DNA from: Strongyloides papillosus
Taxonomy: Eukaryota; Nematoda; Chromadorea; Rhabditida; Strongyloididae
Direction: 5' to 3'
Length of the DNA: 64,000 bases
Assembly (NCBI GenBank): GCA_005656395.1
Contig: SRSI01000007.1
Coordinates: forward strand, 248,001 to 312,000
Position numbers and translations under genes: made by a program. This document shows, one piece after another, positions 31,712 to 42,646 of this stretch. Every line of letters starts with the position of its first letter. The stretch's first letter is position 1. Below the pieces are notes generated by a model, which did no database searches, was not told the DNA's origin, and saw only the letters and a list, made by a program, of their open reading frames with translations.

Positions 31712-32651
31712 CTACCAAGCACTTTTTTTTCCAAATAGAGCATACATATGAAAATGTCTCGGATCAGTCGGATGAACATTCGCTTTGAATTTTTTAGTAC
31801 ATCCTATTGGTGAAAATAGGAGAGCAACACAAACGTGAATACCTTTAACATGAATTCCAACACCAACTTTTTTGTATTTTTGCAAATAATTTGAGCGTAT
31901 TTAACATGACTACCAAGGTGATGTTTAGCATTCCAATTATAATTAGTCAAAAATGTCTCGTACATTTTCGTAACTACAAAGTTAGCAACCTTCATCTGAT
32001 AATTCATGCCAACATATCCTATATTACGACTTCTTCCAAACGAATCAGGATTATTTAATAAACAACTCTTTTTGGCTTGCTAATGAGCTAATTTTCCAAG
32101 CATAGGATCTCCTATAAGTAGAGTAGCACAATGAATTCGTCTATATTCATTCATTTCAGATACATACTAAACGAAATTTCGATAAATTTGTAAAAACTTA
32201 TTCCTCGTTTTAAAATTCTAAAGTTATCCGCTGAAAAACATCTGCAACCACAACTACACCATATTAATTTACAAATTGCATTGCTGAAAGAACTTGATTT
32301 TAACATATCTGGGTATTTACTTTCTGCTATTTTATTTATTAGTTATAGAGGTCCATACTTTTGAAATCCTCAGCTCCTTCTGGTTTTTTATTTTTAAATT
32401 TTCCAGCGAGTAATTTTTTGTAGTAACCTACAACGTCTTTATGTCGTTTAAATAAAAAAGCCATTGCATTCATATAGAATTTTATATTCGTAAAAATAAT
32501 AAGTTACTCGGTAGTTTTCATTAATGGAATTGTGTGGTCTTCTAATACATAGACTAATAAATTTTGAAATGCACGTGATCTTGATCTTTGAGTACTCAAA
32601 AAAATATATCAGAAGAAGTATATGTAGTTCAATGTTTAATATAAACTTCAT
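31712..32651 (-). pseudogene. CAP gene, array gene 6, heavily decayed
   Basis: Exon 1 about 32203-32651, exon 2 about 31712-32166. Lesions: a frameshift after YECNGFF in exon 1; the splice donor reads ATAAGT instead of GTAAGT (about 32195-32200); a TAG in exon 2 near 32085, just upstream of QAKKSCLLNNPDSFG; and a frameshift within NTKK (about 31878). Surviving landmarks: VTYYFYEYKILYECN and, in exon 2, MYETFLTNYNWNAKHH and YAQIICKNTKK, where the otherwise constant Trp is Cys. The oldest of the four broken copies, with promoter and 3' palindrome still recognisable. Confidence 0.85.
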
Positions 32652-32770
32652 TTTTTTATAATTAGTTTTATATTTTTTATAATTTAGAATAAGTGCATGT
32701 TAGAAATACTTAGAATATAAGAACGATTTAAGAAGTGATATTTAAACACAATGCATTTATTACTATTCTT

Positions 32771-32805
32771 TATCTCCAGCTGTGTAAATATTTTTTTTAT
32801 ATAAT
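32771..32805 (-). promoter_or_regulatory. Array promoter module, gene 6 (pseudogene)
   Basis: TATATAAAAAAAATATTTACACAGCTGGAG, read in parts on the minus strand. CAGCTG is at 32777-32782, 126 bp before the relic ATG. In the spacer 32652-33660, about 33120-33370 has no counterpart in the other spacers and may be an insertion; I cannot identify it. Confidence 0.5.
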
Positions 32806-33660
32806 GTTTTAATAAATGCTTTCGTGATAACACCAAATTTGTAATAGAATTTTAGAATAGGTTATTTATTTGTTTGCTTAATATATTACATCAGCATTTT
32901 TTAAATTCTTTTTATTTTAATCTCTTTGATATTCTTTGAAACTTAATTGAAAATGTGAGATCATTAAAATAATTTTTTTTTAAAAAATATTCAAATACTA
33001 TGTTCACTTAATTGGAGACCATAAATTAAAATTATAGTTTATTTTTTTAATTTCAATTATATTATAGATTATTAGCATTTATTCGCCTATTTAGATATAT
33101 GAAATATGTTTTCAGTGTAAATATATGTGGTTTTGATAGTGGATGATTCTTCAATATAGGCTTTAGAACGTGCACAATAATTTGGACTTAGGATTCGAAC
33201 TGAAAATTGGAATGGATAGATTGGGATCGTGACGTACATTTTAATTCATAAACATAATCAATTTAACGGTTAGAGTTAAAGCTAAGTCTATTCATTATTT
33301 GTTATTTAATCGTAATTATTTTGTCTTGTGGTATGTATAATATGTTTTTAGGTAGATCACAGTTAAATATATGTGCTTTTTCATGTTTTTCTGGAAACAA
33401 TTTTACTAAAACTCGACTTCTCTTACCTATTTTTCTATCTTTACTGCATACGACAACTATAAATTACAACTTTTTATTCTAAAAATAATTAAAGTATTTA
33501 TTTTACAAAAAATTCCTTTCAATAAATTTTTTTACTCAATTTTCAACCCTTTTATTTGTATTTTAAATTAATTAAAAGTTTAATAATTTTTTTTACTTTT
33601 AACATGAAAAGACTTAAATACTATCTATATAAGGTTTTGAAATATATACTATTTCTTATT

Positions 33661-34605
33661 TTACTCTGCACGATTTCTTCCAAATACAGCAAACATGTGA
33701 ATATGTCGCGGGCCAATTGGACGAACATTCGTTTTAAAATCTCTAGTGCACCCTAACGGTGAAAATAAAAGAGCGACATGAATATCTTTATGTTTTACGC
33801 AAACTCCTACACCAACTTTTTTTGTACTTTTCCAAATAAGTTGAGCGTACTTATCATATTTACCTACATGATATTTAGCTTCCCAATTATAATTAGTCAA
33901 AAATTTATCGTACATTTTCGTAATCAGAAAGTCAGCTAGCTCTACGCGGATGACCTTAAGAACATATCCTATACGAGGGTTTTTTTTAAACGAATAAAGT
34001 CTATTTAAACAACTTTTCTTGGCTAGTTCCCTTGCTAATGTTTCAAGAAGAGGATGTTCTGTTAATGGGCTAGCATCATGAAGTCTTCTGTACTCATTCA
34101 TTTCAGCTACATACTAAAAGAAATTACAACATTTTATAAAAAAACTTACACCTTGTTTTAAGATTTTAAAGTTATTCCGTGCAAAACAATTATAATCACA
34201 ACCAGACCACACTCTCTTATAAATTATATCACTGAAAGGATTTGACTTTAACATGTTTGGATATTTGCATTCTGCTATTTTGTATAATGGTGCATTAGGA
34301 TCTAAGTACTTACATTCTGAAGCACCTTTTGGCTTTTTATTTCTATTTCTAACTTTACCAGAGAGTAATTTTTTATAATATTCTACCACATATATATGGT
34401 GATTGAAGAAAAAACTATTGCACTCATAAATAATTTTATAATTGTACAGATAATAAGTAACTTGGTAGTCTTCTTTTAATCTAGTATGCGGCTTTCTAAA
34501 ACACAAACCAAATAAATTGCGAGAAAAACCTGGCCTTGATTCTCGAATACTTAAAAAAAATATAAGAAGAATTAAGAATTGTTTAAGATTTAATATAAAC
34601 TTCAT
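33661..34605 (-). CDS. Secreted CAP protein, array gene 7
   Basis: Exons 34150-34605 and 33661-34113, intron 34114-34149 (36 bp, GTAAGT...TTTAG, phase 0), 302 aa. The start is placed at [10 protein letters not shown], the 20th residue of a longer open frame, because it aligns with the signal peptide of all other members and keeps the promoter-to-ATG distance at 126 bp. N-domain: [106 protein letters not shown]. The best preserved of the gene 4-7 group. Confidence 0.86.
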
Positions 34606-34721
34606 CTTCTTAATTGATTTTAAATTTTTTTGTAATTTAAAATAATTGCAGGTTAGAAACAATTAGAATATAAAAACGATTTAGGAAAGGATATTTAAAC
34701 ATAAACTATTAGCTACTGTTA

Positions 34722-34757
34722 TTTCATCTGCAGCTGTATAAATAATCTTTTTATATA
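34722..34757 (-). promoter_or_regulatory. Array promoter module, gene 7
   Basis: Minus strand TATATAAAAAG, then ATTATTTATACAGCTGCAG. CAGCTG is at 34731-34736, 126 bp before the ATG. No gene in the spacer 34606-35232. Confidence 0.58.
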
Positions 34758-35162
34758 ATGTTTCAATAATGTAATTATTTTTTAAGGCAGAATTTTGGAT
34801 ATGGTCATTTAATAATTTACTATTTTTATATTCATTATAAATACTTTTTTTTTAAAATCATTTTGACATCCCTTTAGATTGGGATAGAAAATAAACCCCA
34901 TATTAAAGTGTTTTTTTAGAAAAATTCAAAACTATGCTCAGCTAATTGAAGATCATAAATGATGATTAAAATTCATATTTTTTTACCATTCATGTTATTT
35001 AATTATTAGCATGTATTAGTATATTTGGAAATATTGGTTATATTTTTAACAAAAACATTTAAGTATTTTAAACAAAGACACTTTATTCAAATGAATTTTT
35101 GTTAAATCGTTTCTTTATATTTTAATTTTAAACTAATTAAAAATATAAGGAAATGATTTTTA

Positions 35163-35187
35163 CTACTTTTTTCATTGGCAAAAGTAG
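35163..35187. repeat. 3' palindrome of array gene 8, imperfect
   Basis: CTACTTTTTTCATTGG followed by CAAAAGTAG: the same palindrome with a small central change, 46 bp past the stop. Confidence 0.45.
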
Positions 35188-35232
35188 AATACAAACTAAA
35201 TAAAACCTTGACAACTGATGCAATTTTTTATT

Positions 35233-36195
35233 TTACTCTGTACGATTTGTTTCAGAATTTCTTCCAAAAACACCAAACATATGAATATGCTTTAGGCCAA
35301 TAGGTTGAACATTTGCACTAAAATCTCCAATACAACCTCTCGGATAAAATGCGATAACGACATGAATATCACCATATTTAAGACAAACCCCAACGCCAAC
35401 TTTTTTTGTATCTTTCCAAATAAGTTGAGCATATTTATCATATCTACCTACGTGGCGTTTAGCATTCCAATTATAGCCTAACATAAACTTTTCATACATA
35501 TTCTTAACTATAATGTTACCATGTACTATGTAATGGCGTAAACCGAGATGTCCTATTTTAGGACTATATTTTAACCCACTAGGATTATTCAAACAGCTTA
35601 CCCAAGCACGCGCTGTAGCAAATTTATTAAGACTTTGACTTTCTTCAAGTGGTAAAGCATTATGAAGTCGTCTATATTGATTTATTTCGGTAACAAACTA
35701 AACAACAAATTTTATATAATATTAACAACTTACCCCGTCTTTTAAAACTTGATAGTTACGCATAGAAAAACAACGCCAATCACAATGATGCCATACCAAA
35801 TTCCAAATATGAGTACTAAAAGGGTTTGATTTTAATAAATCTGGATAACTATATTGTACTATTTTATATAATTGTCCATTAGATTCTAAAGGCTTACGTA
35901 CTACACCTCCTTTTGGCTCTGCATATTTTTTAGAACTTTTACCATTACCATGACATAATTTGTTATAATATTTTATTGCATTGCTATGTTTTCCGAAGTA
36001 GAAATCATTGCATTCATACAATATCTTAGATTTGTATAAATAATAAGTAAATGTACAATCTGCATCCACGAGATCGTGTTTTCTTTTGTTACCTATACTA
36101 CTTGAATGTCTAGGATTACTTACATTTGGTCCTCGAATATTTTGAAAATATATGGAAAGAATAAAGGATAGTCTAATATTTAATAAAAACTTCAT
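35233..36195 (-). CDS. Secreted CAP protein, array gene 8
   Basis: Exons 35734-36195 and 35233-35697, intron 35698-35733 (36 bp, GTAAGT...GTTTAG, phase 0), 308 aa. N-domain: ILYECNDFYFGKH, YNKLCHGN, YSYPDLLKSNPFSTHIW, HCDWRCF. The paired Cys (YNxLC and YECN) mark the gene 8-10 subgroup. CAP: EINQYRRLHN, IGHLGL instead of IGYLGA, MYEKFMLGYNWNAKRHVG, YAQLIWKDTKKVGVG, FYPRGCIGDFSANVQP, and a tail NSETNRTE. Very close to gene 9, including the intron and the spacer on both sides, so the two are a recent tandem duplication. Confidence 0.86.
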
Positions 36196-36312
36196 TTTGT
36201 TATCGTTTTTTTGAATTTTTTTTTAATATAAAATAATTGTAGGTTCGAAAAAATCAAGGTATAAAAGTGATTGAGAAAAGGATATTTAAACACAAACTAG
36301 TAATTATTGTTG

Positions 36313-36350
36313 TTTCACCTGCAAATGTGTAAATAATTTTTTTATATAAT
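36313..36350 (-). promoter_or_regulatory. Array promoter module, gene 8 (variant core)
   Basis: Minus strand TATATAAAAAAATTATTTACACATTTGCAGG, read in parts. The core is CATTTG (36322-36327) instead of CAGCTG, still a CANNTG E-box, 127 bp before the ATG. No gene in the spacer 36196-36849. Confidence 0.5.
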
Positions 36351-36780
36351 GTTACAATTAAATTAATACATCCATGATATAATTATTTTTTGTTGCAGAA
36401 TTTTAGACATCGTAATTTATTAATTTGTTAAATATATAATAATATCCATTTTAAATTCTGTTTTCTTGAATTATTTATATATCCTTTGAAAATTTAAAAG
36501 CAAAACTCCATATTAGAATGTTTTGTAGAAGTATTCAAAAACTATGTTTAGTTAATTGAAGATTATAAATGAAGATCATGTTTTGTATTTTTCATGTCAT
36601 TCATGTTATTCAATTATTAACATGTATTCGTGTATTTGGCAATATTGGTAATGTTTTCAACAAAAATATTTAAGTATTTTAAACAAAGACACTTTATTCA
36701 AGTGTTTTTTTTTATTCTAAACCGTTTTTATTAATATTTTAATTTCAAATTAATTAAAAATATAAGGAAATGATTTTTAT

Positions 36781-36803
36781 TACTTTTTTCATTGAAAAAA
36801 GTA
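36781..36803. repeat. 3' palindrome of array gene 9
   Basis: Perfect arms TACTTTTTTCA/TGAAAAAAGTA, 47 bp past the stop. Confidence 0.6.
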
Positions 36804-36849
36804 GAATACAATCCAAATAAAGTTTTGACAAATGATACATTTATTTAGT

Positions 36850-37816
36850 TTACTCTGCACGACTTGTCTCAGAATTTCTTGCAAATACACCAAACATATG
36901 AACATGTTTTAGACCAATAGGTCGAACATTCGCATTAAAATCTCTGGTAGAAATTTTTGGTGAAAATGCGATAACAACATCAATATTATCATTTCTAACA
37001 CAAACACCAACACCAACACCAACTTTTTTTGTACCTTTCCAAATAAGTTGAGCATATTTGTCATATCTACCTACGTGGTGTTTAGCATACCAATTATAGC
37101 CTAACATAAACTTTTCATACATATTCTTAACTATAATGTTACCATGTACTAAGTGATAACGTAAGCCAAGGTACTTGATTTTAGAACTACTTTTAAACAT
37201 ACTAGGATCATTTAAACAGGTTCCCCAGGCATGTTTTTTAGCTAGTTTATTAAGACCATGATCTACTTTAAGTGGTGGGACATCATGAAGTCGTCTATAT
37301 TGATTTATTTCAGTTACAAACTAACAAATGTTTTTATACATTGTAAAAACTTACTCCATCTTTTAAAACTTGATAGTTACGCAGAGAAAAACAGCTCCAA
37401 TCACAACCATCCCATACCAATTTCCAAATATGAGTACTAAAAGGGTTTGATTTTAATAAATCTGGATAACTATATTGTACTATTTTATATAATTGTCCAT
37501 TGGATTCTAGATGCTTTTGTAATACACCTCCTTTTGGCACTCCATATCTTTTAGAACTTCTATCGTTACCATGACATAATTGATTATAATAATTTATTGC
37601 ATCACTATGTTTATCGAAGTAATAACTATTGCATTCATAAACTATTCTAAATCTGTACAAATAATAAGTAATTGTGCAATCCACTTCCAAGGGATTATAT
37701 TTTCTTCTAATGCTTATGTTACTTAAACGCCTGCGAATACTTCCATTGGGTCCTTGAATATTTCGAAAAAGTATAAAAAGAATTATGAATAATCTAATAT
37801 TTAATAAAAGCTTCAT
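36850..37816 (-). CDS. Secreted CAP protein, array gene 9, with expanded GV repeat
   Basis: Exons 37355-37816 and 36850-37320, intron 37321-37354 (34 bp, the shortest of the array, GTAAGT...GTTAG, phase 0), 310 aa. N-domain: [96 protein letters not shown]. The last motif has one extra Val-Gly pair compared with gene 8, from a 6-bp tandem expansion in the CAP signature region. FSPKISTRDF replaces the FSPRGC seen elsewhere, so that Cys is lost. Confidence 0.85.
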
Positions 37817-37930
37817 TGTTCTAATAATTTTTAATTTTTTGTAATTTAAAGTAATTGAAGCCTAGAAATAATTAGGGTATAAAAATGATTTAGGAAATGA
37901 TATTTAAACACAAACTAATAATTACTGGTG

Positions 37931-37970
37931 TTTTACCTGCAACTGTGTAAATATTTTTTTATATAATGTT
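37931..37970 (-). promoter_or_regulatory. Array promoter module, gene 9 (variant core)
   Basis: Core CAGTTG/CAACTG at 37940-37945, still a CANNTG site, 124 bp before the ATG, with TATATAAAAAAA upstream of it on the minus strand. Confidence 0.5.
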
Positions 37971-38349
37971 TAAATTTAACTAATGGTTCCTTAATAATAT
38001 TTTTTGTGCAGAATTTTAGAAATATTATCCATTAATTTGCTAAGTATAATTTAATATTCATTTAAAATTCTCTTTTTTAAAATCAACTTAATATTCCTTG
38101 GAAAATAAACAGTAAACAATCTCTATATTTAAAATTTTTTTAGAAATATTCAAGAGCAATGTTCAGTTAATTAAAGATTATAATTTCTGTTTTTATTGAA
38201 TATTTCATTTTATTCATACTATTGAATTATAAATATGTATATACGTATATAGAAGAAATAATATAATTATGACAAAAAAATAGAATATTTTTTAATGAAA
38301 AAACATTGCTTTCAATATAATTTTTTTATTTGAAAATATTTTATTCTTA
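37971..38349. other. Remainder of the gene 9 upstream spacer
   Basis: Typical array spacer sequence (AAAGATTATAAT and similar), interrupted at 38350 by a TIR element. No gene. Confidence 0.35.
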
Positions 38350-39358
38350 CAGGGTGGTCCAAAATATGTATCATAGTTTTATAAAAGTAGTATTAATTTA
38401 TTAATTCAAATATACTTTTTAAATCTAGTGATACAAAAGTGTGATAAAAGTTGTCTCATATTGCTTGATGATTTGTAAAGAATCATCATTTTTGTACTGT
38501 GTATTGTATATTTTGCAGTAATAAATCATTCTTACTATCTTTTTAGTGTTCATTATGTATCTATTTTAATAATATCGTACAATGGTAATATTTTTAGTTG
38601 AAAATAAGATAAAATCATTCCTCCAGAATAGATACTCTATCCAGGATCTAAAAAAACGTTTATTAACTTTTTCTTGCTTGATATATTTCTACAATATTAT
38701 AGTCCTTTGATAGCTCAACTTCTTTTGTATAAGGCATACAATGAACCATTACAAAAAGTCAATTATAGGTCAAGTTATGGAATTTTATGTAGTAAGTATT
38801 TTTCTTGATTTTGTTAACAATAATAATCTTAGAAATTTAAAAATTAATATAATCTTGGTATTAAATAACAACAAGCTGTAAAACTTTTAAAAAGTCATAA
38901 TTAATAGTATTATTTAAATAATTGCTTTTGATTATTCATTAAAATATTTATAAGTAGTAAAATTAATATTTATTCTTTTTTAATTATGAACAAAAACGCA
39001 TAACGTTTAATGCTTTATAACTTTGCTTATAATTGACTTTTGATAATAAATCATTATGAACTTTTAATAAAAGAACTTGACCATCATATGGTTATAATAT
39101 TGTAAATAAATGTTAAAAACTGAAATAGTTACAATACTTTTCGTTCTGATGCGATTTTGTAAAAAAAAAGTACAGGAAAAAATAACACTAACAAAATTTC
39201 TACAAATCTTTCTATACTTAAGATTTAAAAACGATCTTAAATTAGGTTCTAGAAAAAAAAGAGAAGTTTCAAAATTCAAATAATATCATACAAATATATT
39301 ATGTATGAAGAAATTAAACATTTTATGAAAAATGTAATGCATATTTTGGCCCACCCTT
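38350..39358. mobile_element. TIR DNA element in the gene 9/10 spacer, about 1 kb
   Basis: The left end reads CAGGGTGGTCCAAAATATGT and the right end in reverse AAAGGGTGGGCCAAAATATG. Both abut TA (38348-38349, 39359-39360). The ends have the same GGGTGG.CCAAAA core as the element at 1869-2748, so they are related Tc1/mariner-like families. No transposase frame; the small minus-strand frame at 39064-39279 shows no recognisable motif. Confidence 0.65.
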
Positions 39359-39360
39359 TA

Positions 39361-40185
39361 TTTATACCAACAAAAACAAATGAATTGTAGAAAAAACCAT
39401 GTAATTTTAAAACAACTGTGATGAATATTTTAGTCTACTCTCTATAACATTTTTAAATAAAAGTAAAATTTTTATTATCATAAATAGTTTTATGGCAGTA
39501 AATTATACGAGTTTTTTATTTGACTTTTTTATTCGTGGCCAACTACATGAAAAACAATGAAATAGAAAAATTTTTAACCTACGAATTGTCAGCAAAAATA
39601 GAATACAAAAAACTTTATTGATTATCGTTGTATACTTGTGTTTTTTATTTTACCGGTGGTCAATGATCACAATTTTCTTTCTTATTAAATATACATGGTT
39701 TTACTTTAATTAAAATATAATGAAATGATTTATACACAGAAAATTTTTTTTTGTTAAAATTGATGTCATTTTTTGAATGTCTGTGACAAAAATTAGTAAA
39801 AATTAAATTTTAAAATTGCTTTTAACGTGTATAGTAAAATTTTTTATTGTTTATGTATTAACTAAAATTATAAAAAATTAATATATAATAAAAATGCTAA
39901 AATAATAACTATTATTTAATTAAATTATACTTTATTTAATACGTTAAATCCATGATTTCAGGAATTCTTTTCGGGATTTAACTTTTCTTTTAGCTTATAT
40001 ACGTTTTTAATAAAAAAAATGCAAAAACGCATAAAGAAATACTTTAGATAATTTTTTAAAAAAATTCAAAAATTTATACATACATTACAATTTAAAAAAA
40101 AATGTATTCCTTTGTCTTTCTTAAATGCTATTTGATATGTTTGTTCTTTTTGTTTAACATATGACAAAAAAAATTTTGTGTGTAT
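39361..40185. other. Spacer downstream of array gene 10
   Basis: Very A/T-rich and with little similarity to other spacers. Nothing recognised. Confidence 0.3.
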
Positions 40186-40208
40186 TACCTTTTTCATTGG
40201 AAAAAGTA
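40186..40208. repeat. 3' palindrome of array gene 10 (pseudogene)
   Basis: TACCTTTTTCA and TGGAAAAAGTA; one compensated pair differs from the other copies, so base pairing is kept. 50 bp past the stop. Confidence 0.55.
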
Positions 40209-40257
40209 TAATACAATCTAGAAAAATTTTTGACGTATGATGCAATTTTTTACTTTA

Positions 40258-41211
40258 CTATGCACGATTTGCTACAGAATTTTTTCCAAATGCACTAAAC
40301 ATATGAATATGTTTTACACCAATAGGTTTAACATTCATATTGAAATTATTTGTACAACCTTTCGGATAAAATGCGAGAACAACATAAATTTTACTGTTTC
40401 TATGACAAATTTCAATACCAATTTCTCTTACATTTCTACAAATAACTTGACCACATTTAAGATAATAACCTCCATAACGTTCACGTTTCCAATTAAAGTC
40501 AAACACAAATTTATCATACATTTTCTTGACTATAGTATTTTCAGATAATTTAAAATATTCTGCACCAACATATCCTATTCGAGAACTACACTTAAACATT
40601 TTAGTATCGTTTAAACAACTCTCCCAGGCATGTTGTTTAGCTAATTTATTAAGATAATTATCAACTTTAACTGGTTTAAGATCATGAATTCGCCTTTATT
40701 GATTTCAGTAAAAAACTAAATATAATTTTTTTTATTTTTTTTAAAAACATACCCCATATTTTAAAACTTGAAAGTTACGCAGTGAAAAACAAAAATAATC
40801 ACATCCATTCCATAACAATCGCCAAATAAATTCACTGAAAGGATTTGATATTAACAGTTCTGGATAACTATATTCTACAATTTTGTATAGTGCTTTAGAA
40901 TCTAGATGGCTACGTTCTACGCCTCCGTTTGGTTTTATATAATTTTTAGATATTTTACTATTATCATTACATAATTGATTATAATAATTTATTGCATTAC
41001 TATGTTTGTCAAAGTAATAATCATTACATTCGTAAAACATTTGAGATTTAAGCAAATAATAAGTAATTGTGCAATCTTTTTTTAAGGGATTGTATTCTGT
41101 TCTCATACTTTTATTAGTTAATCTTCTACGAATACTTCTATTTGGAGCTTCAATAGTTGTAAAAAATATAAAATGAATTATGTATAATTTAATATTTAAT
41201 AAAAATTTCAT
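40258..41211 (-). pseudogene. CAP gene, array gene 10, frameshifted at the start of exon 2
   Basis: Exon 1 40753-41211 is open (signal peptide, MFYECNDYYFDKH, NPFSEFIWRLLW, GCDYFCF) with a GTATGT donor, unlike the GTAAGT of its neighbours. Intron 40716-40752 (37 bp). Exon 2 40258-40715 is 458 bp, four short of the family multiple. Around 40690-40705 four bases are missing inside EINQY, and the Tyr codon that follows is TAA, so the joined frame stops soon after. The rest of exon 2 is open but divergent: CGQVICRNVREIGIEICHRN has lost the constant Trp (Cys instead) and the GVG run. Consistent with relaxed constraint before or after the frameshift. Confidence 0.82.
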
Positions 41212-41324
41212 TTTTTTTACTACTATAAAATTTTTTACAATAAAAAATATGTATTCTTAAAATATTTAAAATAAAAAAGTGATTTAAAAAATGGCGTTTA
41301 AAGGCAACATTTTTAATTACTACA

Positions 41325-41363
41325 TTTTACTTTCAGCTGTATAAATATCTTTTTTTTATAACT
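41325..41363 (-). promoter_or_regulatory. Array promoter module, gene 10
   Basis: CAGCTG at 41334-41339, 123 bp before the ATG, with TTATAAAAAAAAG upstream on the minus strand. The rest of 41212-42013 has no gene. Confidence 0.5.
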
Positions 41364-42013
41364 TTTAGTAAAATAAGATTTAATATTTGTCGTTTTTAAG
41401 ATCATTTGTAATTTTAGCGCTTGCCTCTAAGAGTTAAAGAGTTAACATATAAAGGGTTGCGATTATCTAAGAGTTGCTATTTTAATTTTTATAACATAAT
41501 AATGTAATTGTTTTCACTGGATGTAATCAATTTATTTTTAGGTAGTTAAGTTATACTACAGCACCTTCTAAGTTTATTATATTTTGTGAATCTTAAGCTA
41601 TAGAAATCGTAAGTGAAAGCAGTTTGTTAGACTATAACTCTTACAGGTGACCGCGATTTTTTTATTGTTTAATTGAAACTGGTTTTGTACTTCTCCCAAA
41701 AATAGAGTCTACTAATAAATATCTTATAAATTTTTACTTTTTTACATATATAAATTTCTCTGATAAAACGATTTTTTAGCATTAATTTAGCAAAAATTAT
41801 TTATTAATATGATAAATATATTGTCATATCCATTTTAAGCTTTTTTCAACAAGCCATTTTGATCTCTTATGAAAATTAAATAAGGAAGAAAAAAATTATC
41901 AGCATGCTTTTTAAACATCATCCAGGAACTATATTTCATTGAAATTATATTTAATAATAAACATAAGTGATGATCATAATTTATAATTCAATTGGTATAT
42001 CTAATCTCATATT

Positions 42014-42025
42014 AGCTAATCGATT
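42014..42025. repeat. Target-site duplication of the LINE, left copy
   Basis: AGCTAATCGATT, identical to 45081-45092. Confidence 0.85.
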
Positions 42026-42102
42026 TATTTTTTTTATTTATTTTATTTGTAGAATATTCTGCAAAGGTAAATTATAATTAAACATTTTAAAGTATAAAAT
42101 TA

Positions 42103-42435
42103 TTATTTATCTTGAGTTCTACCCTTAGATCTCAAATTGTATCTTTTCGTTATCACTTCAACTTTCTGAGTCTCCTTAATTAAGGTTTCAAGGATTCTTT
42201 TCCTAGGACGTCCAACTGTTCTCTTTTTATCAGGAGTCCATAAATGTACTAGTTTCATTAAATCATCATTCATAACCTTCTCCAGCAGTTTTTCTCCTTT
42301 TTGAGAAACGAAATCATGAATATCTCCACAGAATTCTATTAGTTGAGTTACTTTCACTCTTCTTTCATTTTTTTCTGTTTCGGTAATACCTATTTTTAGT
42401 TTAAGGCATCTGTGTAGAATTCTTTTTTTCTGCAT
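42103..42435 (-). pseudogene. LINE C-terminal fragment
   Basis: 110-codon open frame, basic, with TVGRPRKRILETL. GRPRKR resembles an AT-hook, but its position after the reverse transcriptase and inside the LINE boundaries shows it is the end of the LINE ORF. Confidence 0.7.
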
Positions 42436-42646
42436 TTAAAATTCTTTGTAGTGATGCTTTTGAGAAATTTAGAGTTTCTATACCATATGTTAAGATTGGT
42501 CTTATGTTTTGAACATATAGAAAAGCTTTTTTCTTAATACTATTAGTTCTCTCCATAAGAGGCATGACTTTTTTGCAGGCTATTTCACTATTTCTGATTC
42601 TAGTTGATATTTCTAAGTTTTCATGATTTTTGCTGAATGATAACCA

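Noticed and set aside
27453..41211. Programmed frameshifting or stop read-through to rescue the broken CAP copies
   Set aside because: The lesions are all different and sit at different codons, which is expected of random decay, and no shared slippery or read-through context is visible.
42103..42435. Independent AT-hook protein (GRPRKR)
   Set aside because: Within the target-duplication boundaries of the LINE and positioned as the C-terminal end of its ORF.
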